A stretch of DNA of 64,000 bases from an uncultured Clostridia bacterium (GCA_947631115.1 CANRKB010000003.1:62001-126000), one strand, 5' to 3'; counted from the stretch's first letter, positions 8,512-18,981 are shown. Notes: generated from the sequence alone by a model not told the origin. Numbers and translations: made by a program.

Positions 8512-10695
8512 TCAGGCTTTTCCCGTTCTGTCTGCGGAAATTACTCCGGGGATCTTCTGCAAACGGGAAATAACGTTTGCAAGCTGTTCAACTCCCGCAA
8601 CTTCTATAGTAATTAGAAGATTTGTGTTCCCGTTTTTAAGCCTATGCATATTCATCTCATGCATAGGTATGCGGTTTGCGGCAATTGCGGCGGTTATATC
8701 CGCAATGACCGAGGATCTCTGCTCGCTGATAATGTCAATGGTCGCGCGGTAGGTAGAATCGTCCACTCCCGCCCAGGAAGCCTTAAGCCACCTGTCGCGG
8801 TTCTCCTCGCTGTCCATGTTGTTTATAACGTTTACACAGTCCTGTTTGTGTATCGAAACGCCGAAGCCGCGCGTTACAAAGCCGATTATCGGGTCGCCGG
8901 GCAGTGGATTGCAGCACTGGGCAAATTTTATCTGACAGTTGTCTATTCCCTCGATTATTATGCCTTTTTTACGGCTGCGGCTGTTTGTCTGTTCCATGTT
9001 CTCCTCGGCAGTCATAGCCGCAGCGTTATGCTCTTTCTGCGCGCGTGTAGCGCTGTCTTTTATGCGCTGGATAACTTTCGACATGGAAACGCCGCCGTAG
9101 CCTATCGCGGCATAAAGGTCGTCAACGCTGTTCAGATGCGCTTTCATAGCAGCTTCTTCGAGAATATCGTTCTCAACGGGTATGCCGTTTCTCTTAAACT
9201 CGCGTTCAAGCTCCTCTTTTCCGCAGGCTATGTTTTCCTCGCGGCGCTCTTTCTTAAACCACGAGCGTATCTTGCTCTTGGCTTCGGTCGTCTGCGCAAT
9301 ATTGAGCCAGTTTCTGTTCGGTCCGTAACTCGGAGAACCGCTCGTAAATATCTCGACAATGTCCCCCGTTTTCACCTGATAATCAAACGGCACCATTCTT
9401 CCGCCGACCTTCGCGCCCGTCATCTTATTTCCAACTTCGGTATGAATGGTATATGCAAAGTCAAGAACGTTTGCGCCGAGCGGAAGCGCGAAAACATCGC
9501 CCTTCGGACTGAACACGAACACCTCGTCCTGCGTCAGATCGTTCTTTATCGCGTCGGCTATCTGCTCTACGTCGTCGGCTTCCTGCTGGCGTTCAAGAAG
9601 CTGCCTTATCCAGTCGAAGCGTTTTTCTCCGTCGACAGCTCCTTTAAGCCCCGCTTTGTATTTCCAGTGCGCGGCTATACCGTATTGAGCGGTGTTATGC
9701 ATTTCGACCGTTCTTATCTGCACCTCAAACGGTATGCCCTCTTTTCCTATAACCGTTGTATGAAGCGACTGATAGCGGTTAGGCTTAGGAGTGGCGATAT
9801 AGTCCTTGAAGCGATAGGGCATAGGACTGAAAAGGTCGTGTATAACGCCGAGAACATTATAACATTCAACTACCGACTGAACTATTATCCTCACGGCGTA
9901 GATGTCGTATATCTCGTCAAAGGGCTTGTTCTTGACGTACATTTTCTTATATATGCTGAAGATAGACTTTACTCTGCCCTCTATGAGAGGCGGCGGGTCT
10001 ATGTCGGAAATTCTCGAACGGATACGGGTTATTATCTTGTCGATAAAACTGTCGCGCTCGTCTTTGTGCAGGTCGAGCAGACGTTCAATTTCCTTGCAGC
10101 CGTATGGGTCAAGATAATGGATAGCTATGCTCTCCATTTCCTCTTTTATATCGCTCATACCGAGGCGATGGGCTATGGGGGCATAGAAGTTCATGGTTTC
10201 GAGCGAAGTTTTGAGCTGCTTTTCGGGCGGACGCGCATAAAGAGTGCGCATATTATGAAGTCTGTCCGCAAGCTTTATGATGATTACACGGATGTCCTTG
10301 CTCATGGCTATAAGTATTTTACGGATATTTTCCGCCTGCTGTTCTTCTTTGGTATTAAGCGGCACTTGTCCTATCTTTGTGACGCCGTCAACCATAAGCG
10401 CAACGTCCGAGCCGAATTTCTTCTTTATCTCTTCGAGCGCAACATCGGTGTCTTCGACAACGTCGTGCATAAGCGCGGCGCATATTGTATCGGTGTCCAT
10501 GAGATAATCGAGCAGTATCATTGCGACAGACAAAGGGTGGGTTATATATTTTTCGCCCGACGAACGGAGCTGTCCGTCGTGAGCCTTGTCTGCAAGCTCA
10601 AAAGCGCGGCGAATCTTCTCCGTGTCGTACTCTCTGCCCGTGTCTGCGATTTTTTGCATAAGATCGTCGATCGTCACACTTTTCTTTATATCCAT
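8512..10695 (-). CDS. relA: Bifunctional (p)ppGpp synthetase/hydrolase RelA/SpoT
   Basis: At 727 residues the protein has the full Rel layout. An N-terminal HD hydrolase domain shows ITHPLSVAMIL and HDVVEDTDV, so hydrolysis is likely intact. The synthetase domain has KPNRYQSLHTTVIG. TGS (EVFVFSPKGDVFALPLGA), helical and C-terminal ACT domains follow. It makes and degrades the stringent-response alarmone on ribosomes. It sits between recJ (38 bases) and the MBL hydrolase. The AGAGGCG ribosome site supports the ATG at 10695. Confidence 0.96.
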   Translation of the reverse strand: MDIKKSVTIDDLMQKIADTGREYDTEKIRRAFELADKAHDGQLRSSGEKYITHPLSVAMILLDYLMDTDTICAALMHDVVEDTDVALEEIKKKFGSDVALMVDGVTKIGQVPLNTKEEQQAENIRKILIAMSKDIRVIIIKLADRLHNMRTLYARPPEKQLKTSLETMNFYAPIAHRLGMSDIKEEMESIAIHYLDPYGCKEIERLLDLHKDERDSFIDKIITRIRSRISDIDPPPLIEGRVKSIFSIYKKMYVKNKPFDEIYDIYAVRIIVQSVVECYNVLGVIHDLFSPMPYRFKDYIATPKPNRYQSLHTTVIGKEGIPFEVQIRTVEMHNTAQYGIAAHWKYKAGLKGAVDGEKRFDWIRQLLERQQEADDVEQIADAIKNDLTQDEVFVFSPKGDVFALPLGANVLDFAYTIHTEVGNKMTGAKVGGRMVPFDYQVKTGDIVEIFTSGSPSYGPNRNWLNIAQTTEAKSKIRSWFKKERREENIACGKEELEREFKRNGIPVENDILEEAAMKAHLNSVDDLYAAIGYGGVSMSKVIQRIKDSATRAQKEHNAAAMTAEENMEQTNSRSRKKGIIIEGIDNCQIKFAQCCNPLPGDPIIGFVTRGFGVSIHKQDCVNVINNMDSEENRDRWLKASWAGVDDSTYRATIDIISEQRSSVIADITAAIAANRIPMHEMNMHRLKNGNTNLLITIEVAGVEQLANVISRLQKIPGVISADRTGKA

Positions 10696-10733
10696 ACAAA
10701 TCGCCTCTTAACCTATACGGGAGCTTTCCCGTG

Positions 10734-12761
10734 TTAATTGTTTATCAAAAGGACCTTTCCGTCCTTTACGGTTATTCTGCTCAACAGACCCTCTTTGAAC
10801 AAATCGCGTTTTCCTTCGAGCTTTACGGGCTTTAAATATTGCCCGTTTTGTTCAAACATTCCCGCTTCAAGAAACGCGTCCGCGGCAATTCTGAGCATAC
10901 AGTAGTTTACGTAGCTTTCATAAACAGCGAGCTGTTCTAAAGTCATTCTTTCGCCGTATTTTCTTAAAAGATCGTATATTTTTACAAGCTCCTCGCGCGA
11001 CTGCGGCACAACTCTCGGAAAGAGTCTTCCGTCGCAGCCCTCGTTTCTTTTTATCGCCTCGTATGTTCTCTTTGCCGCGAAAAATCTGTCCTGCATAAAA
11101 CCGCTCGGACGAATATCCACAAAATGCAGTTCTACATTTGTGTTGCCGTTATACTCGTTTATCTCAGCATAAGCCGCTATGTCGACCTGAGAGCCGTTTT
11201 CGGCAAAAAAGCCGTCGAATGAAAAATCAAACGAATACGCCCTCAAAGACGTTTTCCCTTGCCTTGCCAAAAACGAAACGTATTTCCCTCCCGCCATGGG
11301 AGACTTTGAATTTACGGCGCAATTTCTGAACAGGAAAAGCGGTTTTTTATTTCCCTCTCCGAACGGACCCAGCCTTTCTGAAAGCTGTATTTTTTCGACA
11401 GTCAGCTCTTCGAGCTTTGTTTCCCTGCAAAGATAAAGCTCGGGGTCGGGCATTACGGGATAGTATTCCCTCGCAAACTTGTAAATTCCCTCGCGCAGTT
11501 CTTCTATCTTGTCGGCAGGCAGAGAAAATCCTCCCGCCGTGCTATGTCCGCCGAACGCCGTGAAAATATCGCCGCAGCTCATAAGCATTTTATGAATGGA
11601 AAAATTACCCACGCTCCTGCAAGAGCCTCGCCCCATGCCGTTTTCGACAGAAATAACGACAGTCGGCTTTCCGTATTTTTCCGCAATAGTCGAACATACA
11701 AGCCCTATCATGCCTATATGCCAATTCTCCCCCGCAAGCACTATCACGCGCTCGTTTATAAGTTCGGGGCGCTCGGCTATCTGCCGTTCTGCGCTCGCGT
11801 AAATCTCGTCGCTGAGGCTCTTTCGCTTTAAATTAAGCTCGTTTAATTCTTCCGCTATATTCTCCGCGCTATCGGGCGTATCCGATAGCAAGAGCCTTGC
11901 GGCTTTATCAGCCGAGGCTATTCTTCCGGCGCAGTTTATCCTCGGGCATATTTTAAAAGCAAGATCTTCTGCGGTTATGCTCCGGGTTTTAATTCCCGCT
12001 TTTTTTATAAGGGCGTTCAGCCCCGTGTTCTGCTCGTTTTTTATGCTCTCGATTCCTCTGATAACAATAAGGCGGTTCTCTTTGCAAAGCGGCATTACGT
12101 CGCCGACAGTTCCCACCGCCGCAAGGTCGGAATAATTCTCGAGAACAAATTCTTCGTCGCCCTCTAAAGCGATAATAAGCTTCAGCGCAACTCCCGCCCC
12201 GCAAAGGTCTTTAAACGGCGAAACATCGTCGAGCCTGTTCGGATCCACGCACGCTTCGCAAAGCGGTAATTCGCCGTTCTGACGGTGGTGGTCGGTTATG
12301 ACGAGCTTTACTCCCTTTTCTTTCAGATACTCCGCTTCTTTGTTTGCGGTAACGCCGTTATCGACCGTAACAATAAGCCGAGCGCCGTTTGCCGCGAGCT
12401 TTTCGAGCACGGGTATGTTCATACCGAAGCCGTTTTCTCTTTCGGGGATATACAGCTCAACCTCCGCGCCTATCATTTCAAGATAGCTGTAAAGCATCGC
12501 CGCAGAAGTCACTCCGTCGCAGTCATAATCGCCGTAGACAACTATCTTCTCTCCGTTTTCAACGCTCTCGGTTATCACTTCAACAGCCTTTCGCATATCC
12601 GTCATAAGAAACGGATCGGACAGTTTTCCGCAGCCGAAAAATTCGTCTATCTCCTTGTTTGAAACAAACCCGTCCGCTAAAAGTATATCGCCCAGAAAAT
12701 CGCCGTATTTTCCGCTTATTTCACCCCCGCGGGTGATCTCGGGAATTATCCATTTCTTCAA
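10734..12761 (-). CDS. recJ: Single-stranded-DNA-specific exonuclease RecJ
   Basis: The 675-residue protein has the DHH phosphoesterase motifs DYDCDG at residues 78-83 and VITDHHR further on, then the DHHA1 block AFGGHSTAGGF. An OB-fold domain and a C-terminal extension typical of firmicute RecJ follow. It degrades single-stranded DNA 5' to 3' in recombination and repair. The start is TTG, supported by GGGGAG eight bases upstream; no nearby ATG has such a site. It lies 24 bases after purB, in the purB-recJ-relA run. Confidence 0.93.
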   Translation of the reverse strand: MKKWIIPEITRGGEISGKYGDFLGDILLADGFVSNKEIDEFFGCGKLSDPFLMTDMRKAVEVITESVENGEKIVVYGDYDCDGVTSAAMLYSYLEMIGAEVELYIPERENGFGMNIPVLEKLAANGARLIVTVDNGVTANKEAEYLKEKGVKLVITDHHRQNGELPLCEACVDPNRLDDVSPFKDLCGAGVALKLIIALEGDEEFVLENYSDLAAVGTVGDVMPLCKENRLIVIRGIESIKNEQNTGLNALIKKAGIKTRSITAEDLAFKICPRINCAGRIASADKAARLLLSDTPDSAENIAEELNELNLKRKSLSDEIYASAERQIAERPELINERVIVLAGENWHIGMIGLVCSTIAEKYGKPTVVISVENGMGRGSCRSVGNFSIHKMLMSCGDIFTAFGGHSTAGGFSLPADKIEELREGIYKFAREYYPVMPDPELYLCRETKLEELTVEKIQLSERLGPFGEGNKKPLFLFRNCAVNSKSPMAGGKYVSFLARQGKTSLRAYSFDFSFDGFFAENGSQVDIAAYAEINEYNGNTNVELHFVDIRPSGFMQDRFFAAKRTYEAIKRNEGCDGRLFPRVVPQSREELVKIYDLLRKYGERMTLEQLAVYESYVNYCMLRIAADAFLEAGMFEQNGQYLKPVKLEGKRDLFKEGLLSRITVKDGKVLLINN

Positions 12762-12785
12762 TGTCAGATCTCCCCTATGAACATA

Positions 12786-14222
12786 TTATACCGAAAGCTC
12801 GGCTTTTTCTCCCAGAATGTCCTTATTCGCTGATAGTATAGGAGAAACGCAGTCCTTTAAAAACTGCCCGACCTGCTCGGGAGCGCGTCCGACATACATC
12901 TCGGGTTTTAAAAGTTCTTCTATTTCAGCCTTTGTCATGCCGAACATCGGGTCGTTTGCTATCTTATCCACAAGGTCGTTTTTTCCGCCCTCGCGCACTG
13001 CTTCCGCCGTTTCCTGAGAATAGACTCTCAGTCGCTCATGAAGTTCCTGCCTGTTGCCGCCCTTTTCAACCGCTTTCATCATTATATTCTCGGTCGCCAT
13101 ATACGGAAGCTTTTCCATGAGCCTAAGTTTTACAACTTCGGGATAGACCTTTATTCCGTCGGTTACGTTCATCATTATGTTAAGGATAGCGTCGACTCCG
13201 AGGAACGCTTCCGCAACGGCAATGCGCTTGTTCGCACTGTCGTCGAGCGTTCTTTCAAACCACTGCGTTCCCGCAGTAAACGCGGGGTTAAGAACGTCTA
13301 TCATAACGTATCTCGAAAGCGAGGTTATTCTCTCGCTGCGCATGGGGTTGCGCTTATACGGCATAGCCGAAGAACCTATCTGCGATTTTTCAAACGGCTC
13401 GGACATTTCCTCAAAACTCTGAAGTATTCTCATATCGTTCGAGAATTTCGAGCAGGACTGGGCTATTCCCGAAAGAGCCGACAAAACCTGAAAATCGACT
13501 TTTCTTGAATAAGTCTGACCGCTTACAGGCACGCATTTTGAAAAGCCCATTTCGGCCGCTATCATCTTTTCAAGCTCGTTTATCTTTTCGGAATCGCCGC
13601 CGAAAAGCTCGACAAAAGAAGCCTGCGTTCCCGTAGTTCCCTTTTGTCCGAGTAAAGCTAAGTTTTCTATCCTGTATTCAACTTCCTCAAGATCCATAAG
13701 AAGCTCGTTTATCCAAAGCGTCGCGCGCTTTCCGACAGTTGTCGGCTGGGCGGGCTGGAGATGAGTGTAAGCGAGGCACGGAAGGTCTTTGTATTTATCC
13801 GCAAATCCCGCGAGGTTTGCTATAACGTTTATCAGCTTTTTGCGCACAAGTTTCAGAGCGTCGCGCATTATAATGACATCGGCATTGTCGCCGACATAGC
13901 AGGAAGTAGCGCCGAGGTGGATAATTCCCGCCGCTTTCGGACACTGCTTTCCATAAGCGTAGACATGAGCCATAACGTCATGGCGCACCTGTTTTTCACG
14001 CGCTTCGGCAACGTCATAGTTTATATTCTCGGTATTTGCCTCGAGCTCGTCTACCATTTCCTGCGTTATGTTCGGAAGTCCGAGCTTCATCTCGGCTCTC
14101 GCAAGAGCCGTCCAGAGCTTTCTCCATGTGGAGAACTTCTTGTCCGCAGAAAAAACGTACTGCATTTCCTTGCTCGCATAGCGAGTGCAGAATGGGCTTT
14201 CGTATGAATTACGGTCTGACAT
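12786..14222 (-). CDS. purB: Adenylosuccinate lyase
   Basis: The 478-residue product has the fumarase-superfamily signature GSSAMPYKRNP near residue 290 and the early HLGATSCYVGDNAD block. It cleaves adenylosuccinate to AMP and SAICAR to AICAR in purine synthesis. I place the start at the ATG at 14222, since GAGGTG sits six bases before it; a GTG nine bases upstream overlaps that site. It is the first gene after the promoter at 14263-14291. purA lies far away in the window (57.1 kb). Confidence 0.95.
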   Translation of the reverse strand: MSDRNSYESPFCTRYASKEMQYVFSADKKFSTWRKLWTALARAEMKLGLPNITQEMVDELEANTENINYDVAEAREKQVRHDVMAHVYAYGKQCPKAAGIIHLGATSCYVGDNADVIIMRDALKLVRKKLINVIANLAGFADKYKDLPCLAYTHLQPAQPTTVGKRATLWINELLMDLEEVEYRIENLALLGQKGTTGTQASFVELFGGDSEKINELEKMIAAEMGFSKCVPVSGQTYSRKVDFQVLSALSGIAQSCSKFSNDMRILQSFEEMSEPFEKSQIGSSAMPYKRNPMRSERITSLSRYVMIDVLNPAFTAGTQWFERTLDDSANKRIAVAEAFLGVDAILNIMMNVTDGIKVYPEVVKLRLMEKLPYMATENIMMKAVEKGGNRQELHERLRVYSQETAEAVREGGKNDLVDKIANDPMFGMTKAEIEELLKPEMYVGRAPEQVGQFLKDCVSPILSANKDILGEKAELSV

Positions 14223-14262
14223 AATATGCACCTCTTAAAAAATAAATTCAAGTTCCTTTTCT

Positions 14263-14291
14263 ATTGTAGCACAATCGACAATTTTATACAA
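14263..14291 (-). promoter_or_regulatory. Sigma-A promoter for purB-recJ-relA run
   Basis: TTGTAT (14291-14286) and TACAAT (14268-14263) on the minus strand have a 17-base spacer, about 40 bases before the purB start. I saw no purine riboswitch between them. Confidence 0.7.
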
Positions 14292-14478
14292 GTAGCATTT
14301 TTGCGTTTGTATAAAAACTAAAAAACTTTCAACGTTAAAACGCTGTAATTGTTTATTATTACAATATGTACTTGTCCTAGCCGATTATGTTTTTCTCACA
14401 CAATTTGTTCTAATCATAGATCGCCTTTCATAAAATATGGACAAAACGTACAAGTTAACGAAAGGAATGACGGTGATA

Positions 14479-15243
14479 ATGTTTAAAGAAAAAATGAGCG
14501 GGATAAAGAAAAAGATAACGGCAAAGTCAATGAAGCTTACCTTGTCCATAATCGGCTGTTTTGTGCTGCTGGCGGTATGCGCGAGGATAACCGAAAGGGC
14601 GCTTCCTACTTCTGCAGATACCGCAGAAAAGCCCGTTATAGTAATAGACGCGGGTCACGGCGGGCTTGATTCGGGAGCGGTCGGCACAACGGGCGTTCTT
14701 GAAAAGGACGTGAACCTGTCGATTGTTCTTGCGCTGAGGGATATGTTCGAGATGTCGGGATTTAAGGTCGTCCTCACAAGAAGCGAGGATATTTCGATAT
14801 ACTCTCCGGGAGTAGAGGGCATACGAAACCAGAAGCTTTCCGACATGGACAACAGGCTGAAAATAATACAAAGCTACCCCGACAGCATTTTTCTTTGTAT
14901 CCACCAGAACAATTTTACGGACCCGAAATATTTCGGCGGGCAGATGTTTTACAACAACAACCATCCCGACAACCGCACTCTTGCAACTATCATGCAAAGA
15001 CGGTTTGCCGAGCTTCGCCCCGGTAACGACCGAGAAATAAAACTTTCGGGAGACGAACTGTTTTTGCTCAAATCAAATCCCAATCCCTCGCTTATGATAG
15101 AATGCGGATTTTTGTCCAATCCCGAAGAAGAACAGCTTCTTTCTACATGGGAATTTCAGCAGAAAGTCGCGTTTACTGTCTACAGCGGCGTGCTTGAATT
15201 TATTGACGCGACAAGCGAAGATGAAACTGAATTTACGGAATAA
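14479..15243 (+). CDS. cwlD: N-acetylmuramoyl-L-alanine amidase, CwlD-like
   Basis: From the ATG at 14479 the protein has 254 residues. The N-terminus is positively charged and followed by one membrane/signal helix (about residues 19-36). An Amidase_3 domain follows, with VIDAGHGGLDSG, the IHQN block and LMIECGFLSN, which supply the zinc and catalytic residues. CwlD (about 240 residues) makes muramic-lactam in spore cortex; size, topology and the sporulating context fit, but a vegetative amidase is possible. I prefer this start to in-frame ATGs at 14437 and 14467 because GGTGAT precedes it. No sporulation promoter could be recognised. Confidence 0.75.
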   Translation: MFKEKMSGIKKKITAKSMKLTLSIIGCFVLLAVCARITERALPTSADTAEKPVIVIDAGHGGLDSGAVGTTGVLEKDVNLSIVLALRDMFEMSGFKVVLTRSEDISIYSPGVEGIRNQKLSDMDNRLKIIQSYPDSIFLCIHQNNFTDPKYFGGQMFYNNNHPDNRTLATIMQRRFAELRPGNDREIKLSGDELFLLKSNPNPSLMIECGFLSNPEEEQLLSTWEFQQKVAFTVYSGVLEFIDATSEDETEFTE

Positions 15244-15256
15244 ACCGCTATAAGTT

Positions 15257-17272
15257 TTATTGTGTTTTCAGATTATTAAAGAGTTCTTCTACGCCTGCTT
15301 TAAGACCTTTGTTTTCGGGAGCGGACATAAACGGATCATCTGAAATTATTTTCTCCGCCAGGCTGTCTATCTCCGAAAGCATATCCGCGTCGTCCGCAAG
15401 ATCCGCTATCTTCATCGGCGGCAAGCCGTGCTGTTCGCGCCCGAAGAAGTTTCCCGGCCCGCGAAGTTTAAGGTCCGTGTCCGCTATCTTATAGCCGTCC
15501 GTCGTGTCGACCATTGCTTTCATGCGCTCTCTCGTATAGTCGCTCTTGTTGTCGGTCATCAATATGCAAAAGCTTTGTTCCGCGCCGCGGCCTACTCTTC
15601 CCCTAAGCTGATGGAGTTGTAAAAGCCCGAACTGTTCGGCGTTTTCTATAAGCATCACCACGGCGTTCGGAACATCTATCCCGACTTCTATTACGGTCGT
15701 AGATATGAGCAGTTTCAGCTTATTGTCGCGAAAATCGCTCATGACCGCGTCTTTGTCCGTCTGTTTCATTTTCCCGTAGAGCAAGCCCGTGGGTATCCCC
15801 GCAAATTCGCCGCTCGTCAGAGTATTATAGTATTCCGTAGCGCTTTGCTTTTCGGGGGGAGTGTTCTCTCCGCTTTCAACGAGCGGGCAAACTATAAAAG
15901 CCTGTCTTCCTGCGGCGATATGCTTTTTTATAAACGCGTATATCCTCGGGCGAAAAGAAGTGTCTACGGAATAGGTCTTAATCGGTATCCTGCCTTTGGG
16001 CATTTCGTTTATTACGGACACGTCCATATCTCCGTAAATGATGAGCGCGAGCGTGCGGGGAATGGGAGTTGCGCTCATCGCCATAATATGCGGGTTCGCG
16101 CCTTTTTCGGCAAGCACCGAACGCTGTTCAACGCCAAATCTATGCTGTTCGTCCACTATCGCAAGCCCTAAGTTTTTCATTCCGACAGATTTCTGTATCA
16201 GCGCATGCGTTCCGATAAGCACCTCTGTCTCTCCGCTTTCGGCTTTTTTGCGCACTTCTTTTTTTTCGGCTGCGGAAAGCGATCCGCTCAGAAGCCCAAC
16301 GTTCACTCCGAGCGGCGAAAGAAAACCCATAAAAGTGTCATAATGCTGTCTGGCTAAAACTTCCGTCGGCGCCATGACGAGCGTCTGAAACCCGTTTACG
16401 CAGGCGAAATATGCCGCCGCCGCTGCTACCATCGTTTTGCCCGAGCCTACGTCGCCCTGTATGAGCCTGTTCATCGGGTAAAGCCGCTTCATGTCGCTTA
16501 TGCAATTGTTTACAGCGTTCATCTGCGCGTTTGTCGGAACAAACGGGAGCGACTCGAAAAACTCGCTCATGTCAACATCCGTCATGACCGCGCCCGAAAG
16601 CGTCCTTCCGCGATTTTTTATCTGCGACAGCCCGAGCTTCAGCATAAGCAGTTCTTCAAACACAAGTCTTCTGCGAGCCTGTCTGTATTCTTCGGCGTTT
16701 TTCGGAAAATGAATTTTCTGAATTGCGTCGTTTATTCCTATAAGCCCGTACTTCCCGCGCATATCTTCGGGGAGGGATTCTTCAAACCTTACAATAGTAA
16801 GCGCGGTTTTCATATTTGCGCTTACCATTTTGTTTGAAAGTCCCGCGGTAAGCGGATATTTCGGCAGAAGCCCCTGCTTTTCGGGCGGGACAAACTGCGG
16901 CGAGCTTATCTGAGGATCGAGGACAGTACCCGTTATCTTGCCGTAAAAAATGTACTCCTTATTTAGCTGAAGAGAATCAAAGGTGAACTTTGAATTAAAA
17001 AAGTTCGCGGTTATTTCAGCTTCGCCGTCTGTCAGAAACGCCTTATATACAGCCACTCTCGCATATCTCGAAAACGGTTCGGATTTTCTGAAGACCGTTG
17101 CGCGAAAAGCATATGTTTCCCCTACGCACATCTCTTTTATCGGCGTAAGCTCGGTAAAGTCGATATAGTCGCGCGGATAGAACTTCGCCAGCTCTTCTAC
17201 GGTATTTATCCCGAGCTTTTGATAAAGCTCGGCTTTTTTCGGACCCACGCCTTTTAAAAACGTTAATTCCAT
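15257..17272 (-). CDS. recG: ATP-dependent DNA helicase RecG
   Basis: The 671-residue protein has a wedge/OB domain, then Walker A GDVGSGKT, the DEQH box in IVDEQHRFGVEQR, MSATPIPRT and the C-terminal LQLHQLRGRVGRG motif. This is the complete RecG set. It reverses stalled forks and processes Holliday junctions. The start is the ATG at 17272, with AGGGG seven bases before; 13 codons upstream are in frame but lack a site. It ends the asp23-fakA-recG string, an arrangement common in Firmicutes, and converges on cwlD with 13 bases between. Confidence 0.96.
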   Translation of the reverse strand: MELTFLKGVGPKKAELYQKLGINTVEELAKFYPRDYIDFTELTPIKEMCVGETYAFRATVFRKSEPFSRYARVAVYKAFLTDGEAEITANFFNSKFTFDSLQLNKEYIFYGKITGTVLDPQISSPQFVPPEKQGLLPKYPLTAGLSNKMVSANMKTALTIVRFEESLPEDMRGKYGLIGINDAIQKIHFPKNAEEYRQARRRLVFEELLMLKLGLSQIKNRGRTLSGAVMTDVDMSEFFESLPFVPTNAQMNAVNNCISDMKRLYPMNRLIQGDVGSGKTMVAAAAAYFACVNGFQTLVMAPTEVLARQHYDTFMGFLSPLGVNVGLLSGSLSAAEKKEVRKKAESGETEVLIGTHALIQKSVGMKNLGLAIVDEQHRFGVEQRSVLAEKGANPHIMAMSATPIPRTLALIIYGDMDVSVINEMPKGRIPIKTYSVDTSFRPRIYAFIKKHIAAGRQAFIVCPLVESGENTPPEKQSATEYYNTLTSGEFAGIPTGLLYGKMKQTDKDAVMSDFRDNKLKLLISTTVIEVGIDVPNAVVMLIENAEQFGLLQLHQLRGRVGRGAEQSFCILMTDNKSDYTRERMKAMVDTTDGYKIADTDLKLRGPGNFFGREQHGLPPMKIADLADDADMLSEIDSLAEKIISDDPFMSAPENKGLKAGVEELFNNLKTQ

Positions 17273-17335
17273 GAATATCCCCTCGATAATATAAAATCGG
17301 AATCCCTGCAAGATCCCGATTTTATTCGGCTATGT

Positions 17336-18964
17336 TTATTCTACCGATATTATGTAGTAATAGACAGGCTGTCCGCCGTTTACAAGCACAATATCTATAT
17401 CCTGACTTACTTTTTGTCTCAAAGCCTCGAAAGCCTCCTGCGCGTCCTCGTCGCTTACGTCTGCTCCGTACATAACGGTGACATAACTTGAAGACGGAGA
17501 TATAAGGCGCTTTACAAGCTTTGTGAGAGCTTTTGAAAGGTTTCTTTCGGTGAATACTATCTTTCCGTTATCCATCGCCAGAAGTTCGCCCTCTTTTATC
17601 TTGTGCCCGTCAAACTCGCTGTCGCGCACCGCAAAGGTTATCTGTCCGCTTGAAACCCGGTCGAACGCTTCTGTCATTGCCGCGCGGTTCTGCTCAAAGC
17701 TCCCGCCCGCGTCATAATTCATCATAGCCGTTATGCCCTGCGGGATAGTTCTTGTCTGTAAAACGCAGACGTTCCTGTCCGAAAGCTCTGCCGCCTGCTC
17801 CGCCGCCATGATTATGTTCTTGTTGTTCGGCAGGACAAAAACGTTTTTCGCGGGAGTTTGCCCTATTGCCTCGAGAATATCTTCGGTAGAGGGGTTCATG
17901 GTCTGACCGCCGCAGACGACGTTGTCCGCTCCGAGATCTTTAAACAACGCCTCAATGCCCGCGCCCGCAGCAATTGCCACAAATCCCGTTTCATTCACAG
18001 GCTCAACGGGGGGCTTGCGTTTTTTCTGCTGAGCCTTGTCCGCCTTTACCACAAGCTCTTTCTGCTCGCGGATATTCTCTATCTTTATCTTTGTAAGCTC
18101 GCCGAATTTAATGCCTTCTTCTATGGCTTTTCCGGGGTGGTCGGTGTCGATGTTTACTTTTATGATACTGTCGGCGTCAGCTACCATAACGTTTTCTCCG
18201 AGCGTTTCAAGCACGGCTAAAAGCGCGTCGCTGGTTTTTTGACTGTTGCTTTTTACTATAACAAATTCGGCGTTATATGCGAAATGGGGCTTCTGCTCTG
18301 CCGCCGCAACTGCCGCAGGCGCAGAGGGCTTTATCTCGTCATCATTCGGAACAATGCCTTTTCCGCTTAAAACGGAATACATTCCCTCGAGGATAACGAT
18401 ATACCCCATTCCTCCCGCGTCTACAACTCCCGCTTTTTTAAGCGTCGGGAGAAGATCGGGAGTTTTTTCGAGCGACTTTTTGGCTTCTTCTATATAAATG
18501 AGGATAAATTCCTCGATTGTCGCAGAAGTTTTGTCTCTTGTGTTTTCATACGCTTCGCGGGCTACGGTAAGAATAGTTCCCTCCGTGGGCTTCATAACCG
18601 ACTTATACGCCGCGTCAACGCCTATCTTGAACGCCTGCGAAAGGTCTTCTGAGGTTGCGCTGTCCTTTCCCGCAAGCCCTTTTGAAAGTCCTCTGAACAA
18701 AAGCGAGAGAATAACTCCCGAATTTCCCCTTGCGCCGCGAAGCATAGCCGAAGCTGCCTTTTTTGCTACGTCTCCCGCGCTTGCTCCGTTTGGAACGTTT
18801 GAAAGTTCAAGCGCGGCATTTTTTATCGTCATAGACATATTTGTTCCCGTGTCCCCGTCGGGAACAGGGAAAACGTTTAGTTCATCGACCTCGCGGCGGT
18901 GATTGTAAATATTGTTTGCTCCCGAAATAATCGCTTCGCGAAGCGTCTGTCCGTTTACAGTCAT
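17336..18964 (-). CDS. fakA: Fatty acid kinase catalytic subunit (DAK2 domain)
   Basis: The 542-residue protein begins with a DAK2/DhaL nucleotide domain (NVFPVPDGDTGTNMS, residues about 26-41; ARGNSGVILS). A middle domain and the DAK1-like C-terminal EDAQEAFEALRQK part follow. This is the YloV/FakA architecture. FakA phosphorylates fatty acids held by a FakB (DegV-family) carrier so that they can enter phospholipid synthesis; no FakB gene is in the window. It lies between asp23 (17 bases) and recG. A GAGAGG site supports the start. Confidence 0.92.
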   Translation of the reverse strand: MTVNGQTLREAIISGANNIYNHRREVDELNVFPVPDGDTGTNMSMTIKNAALELSNVPNGASAGDVAKKAASAMLRGARGNSGVILSLLFRGLSKGLAGKDSATSEDLSQAFKIGVDAAYKSVMKPTEGTILTVAREAYENTRDKTSATIEEFILIYIEEAKKSLEKTPDLLPTLKKAGVVDAGGMGYIVILEGMYSVLSGKGIVPNDDEIKPSAPAAVAAAEQKPHFAYNAEFVIVKSNSQKTSDALLAVLETLGENVMVADADSIIKVNIDTDHPGKAIEEGIKFGELTKIKIENIREQKELVVKADKAQQKKRKPPVEPVNETGFVAIAAGAGIEALFKDLGADNVVCGGQTMNPSTEDILEAIGQTPAKNVFVLPNNKNIIMAAEQAAELSDRNVCVLQTRTIPQGITAMMNYDAGGSFEQNRAAMTEAFDRVSSGQITFAVRDSEFDGHKIKEGELLAMDNGKIVFTERNLSKALTKLVKRLISPSSSYVTVMYGADVSDEDAQEAFEALRQKVSQDIDIVLVNGGQPVYYYIISVE

Positions 18965-18981
18965 ATCTGTATTCCTCTCGT

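Noticed and set aside
8644..10737. Very long open frame opposite relA (697 codons, plus strand)
   Set aside because: It is the antisense shadow of a clearly real relA, with no domain or ribosome site. GC-skewed codon use keeps the opposite frame open.
14292..14478. Sigma-G type promoter for the cwlD-like gene
   Set aside because: A CATAAAA sequence is present, but no matching -35 element lies 17-18 bases upstream.
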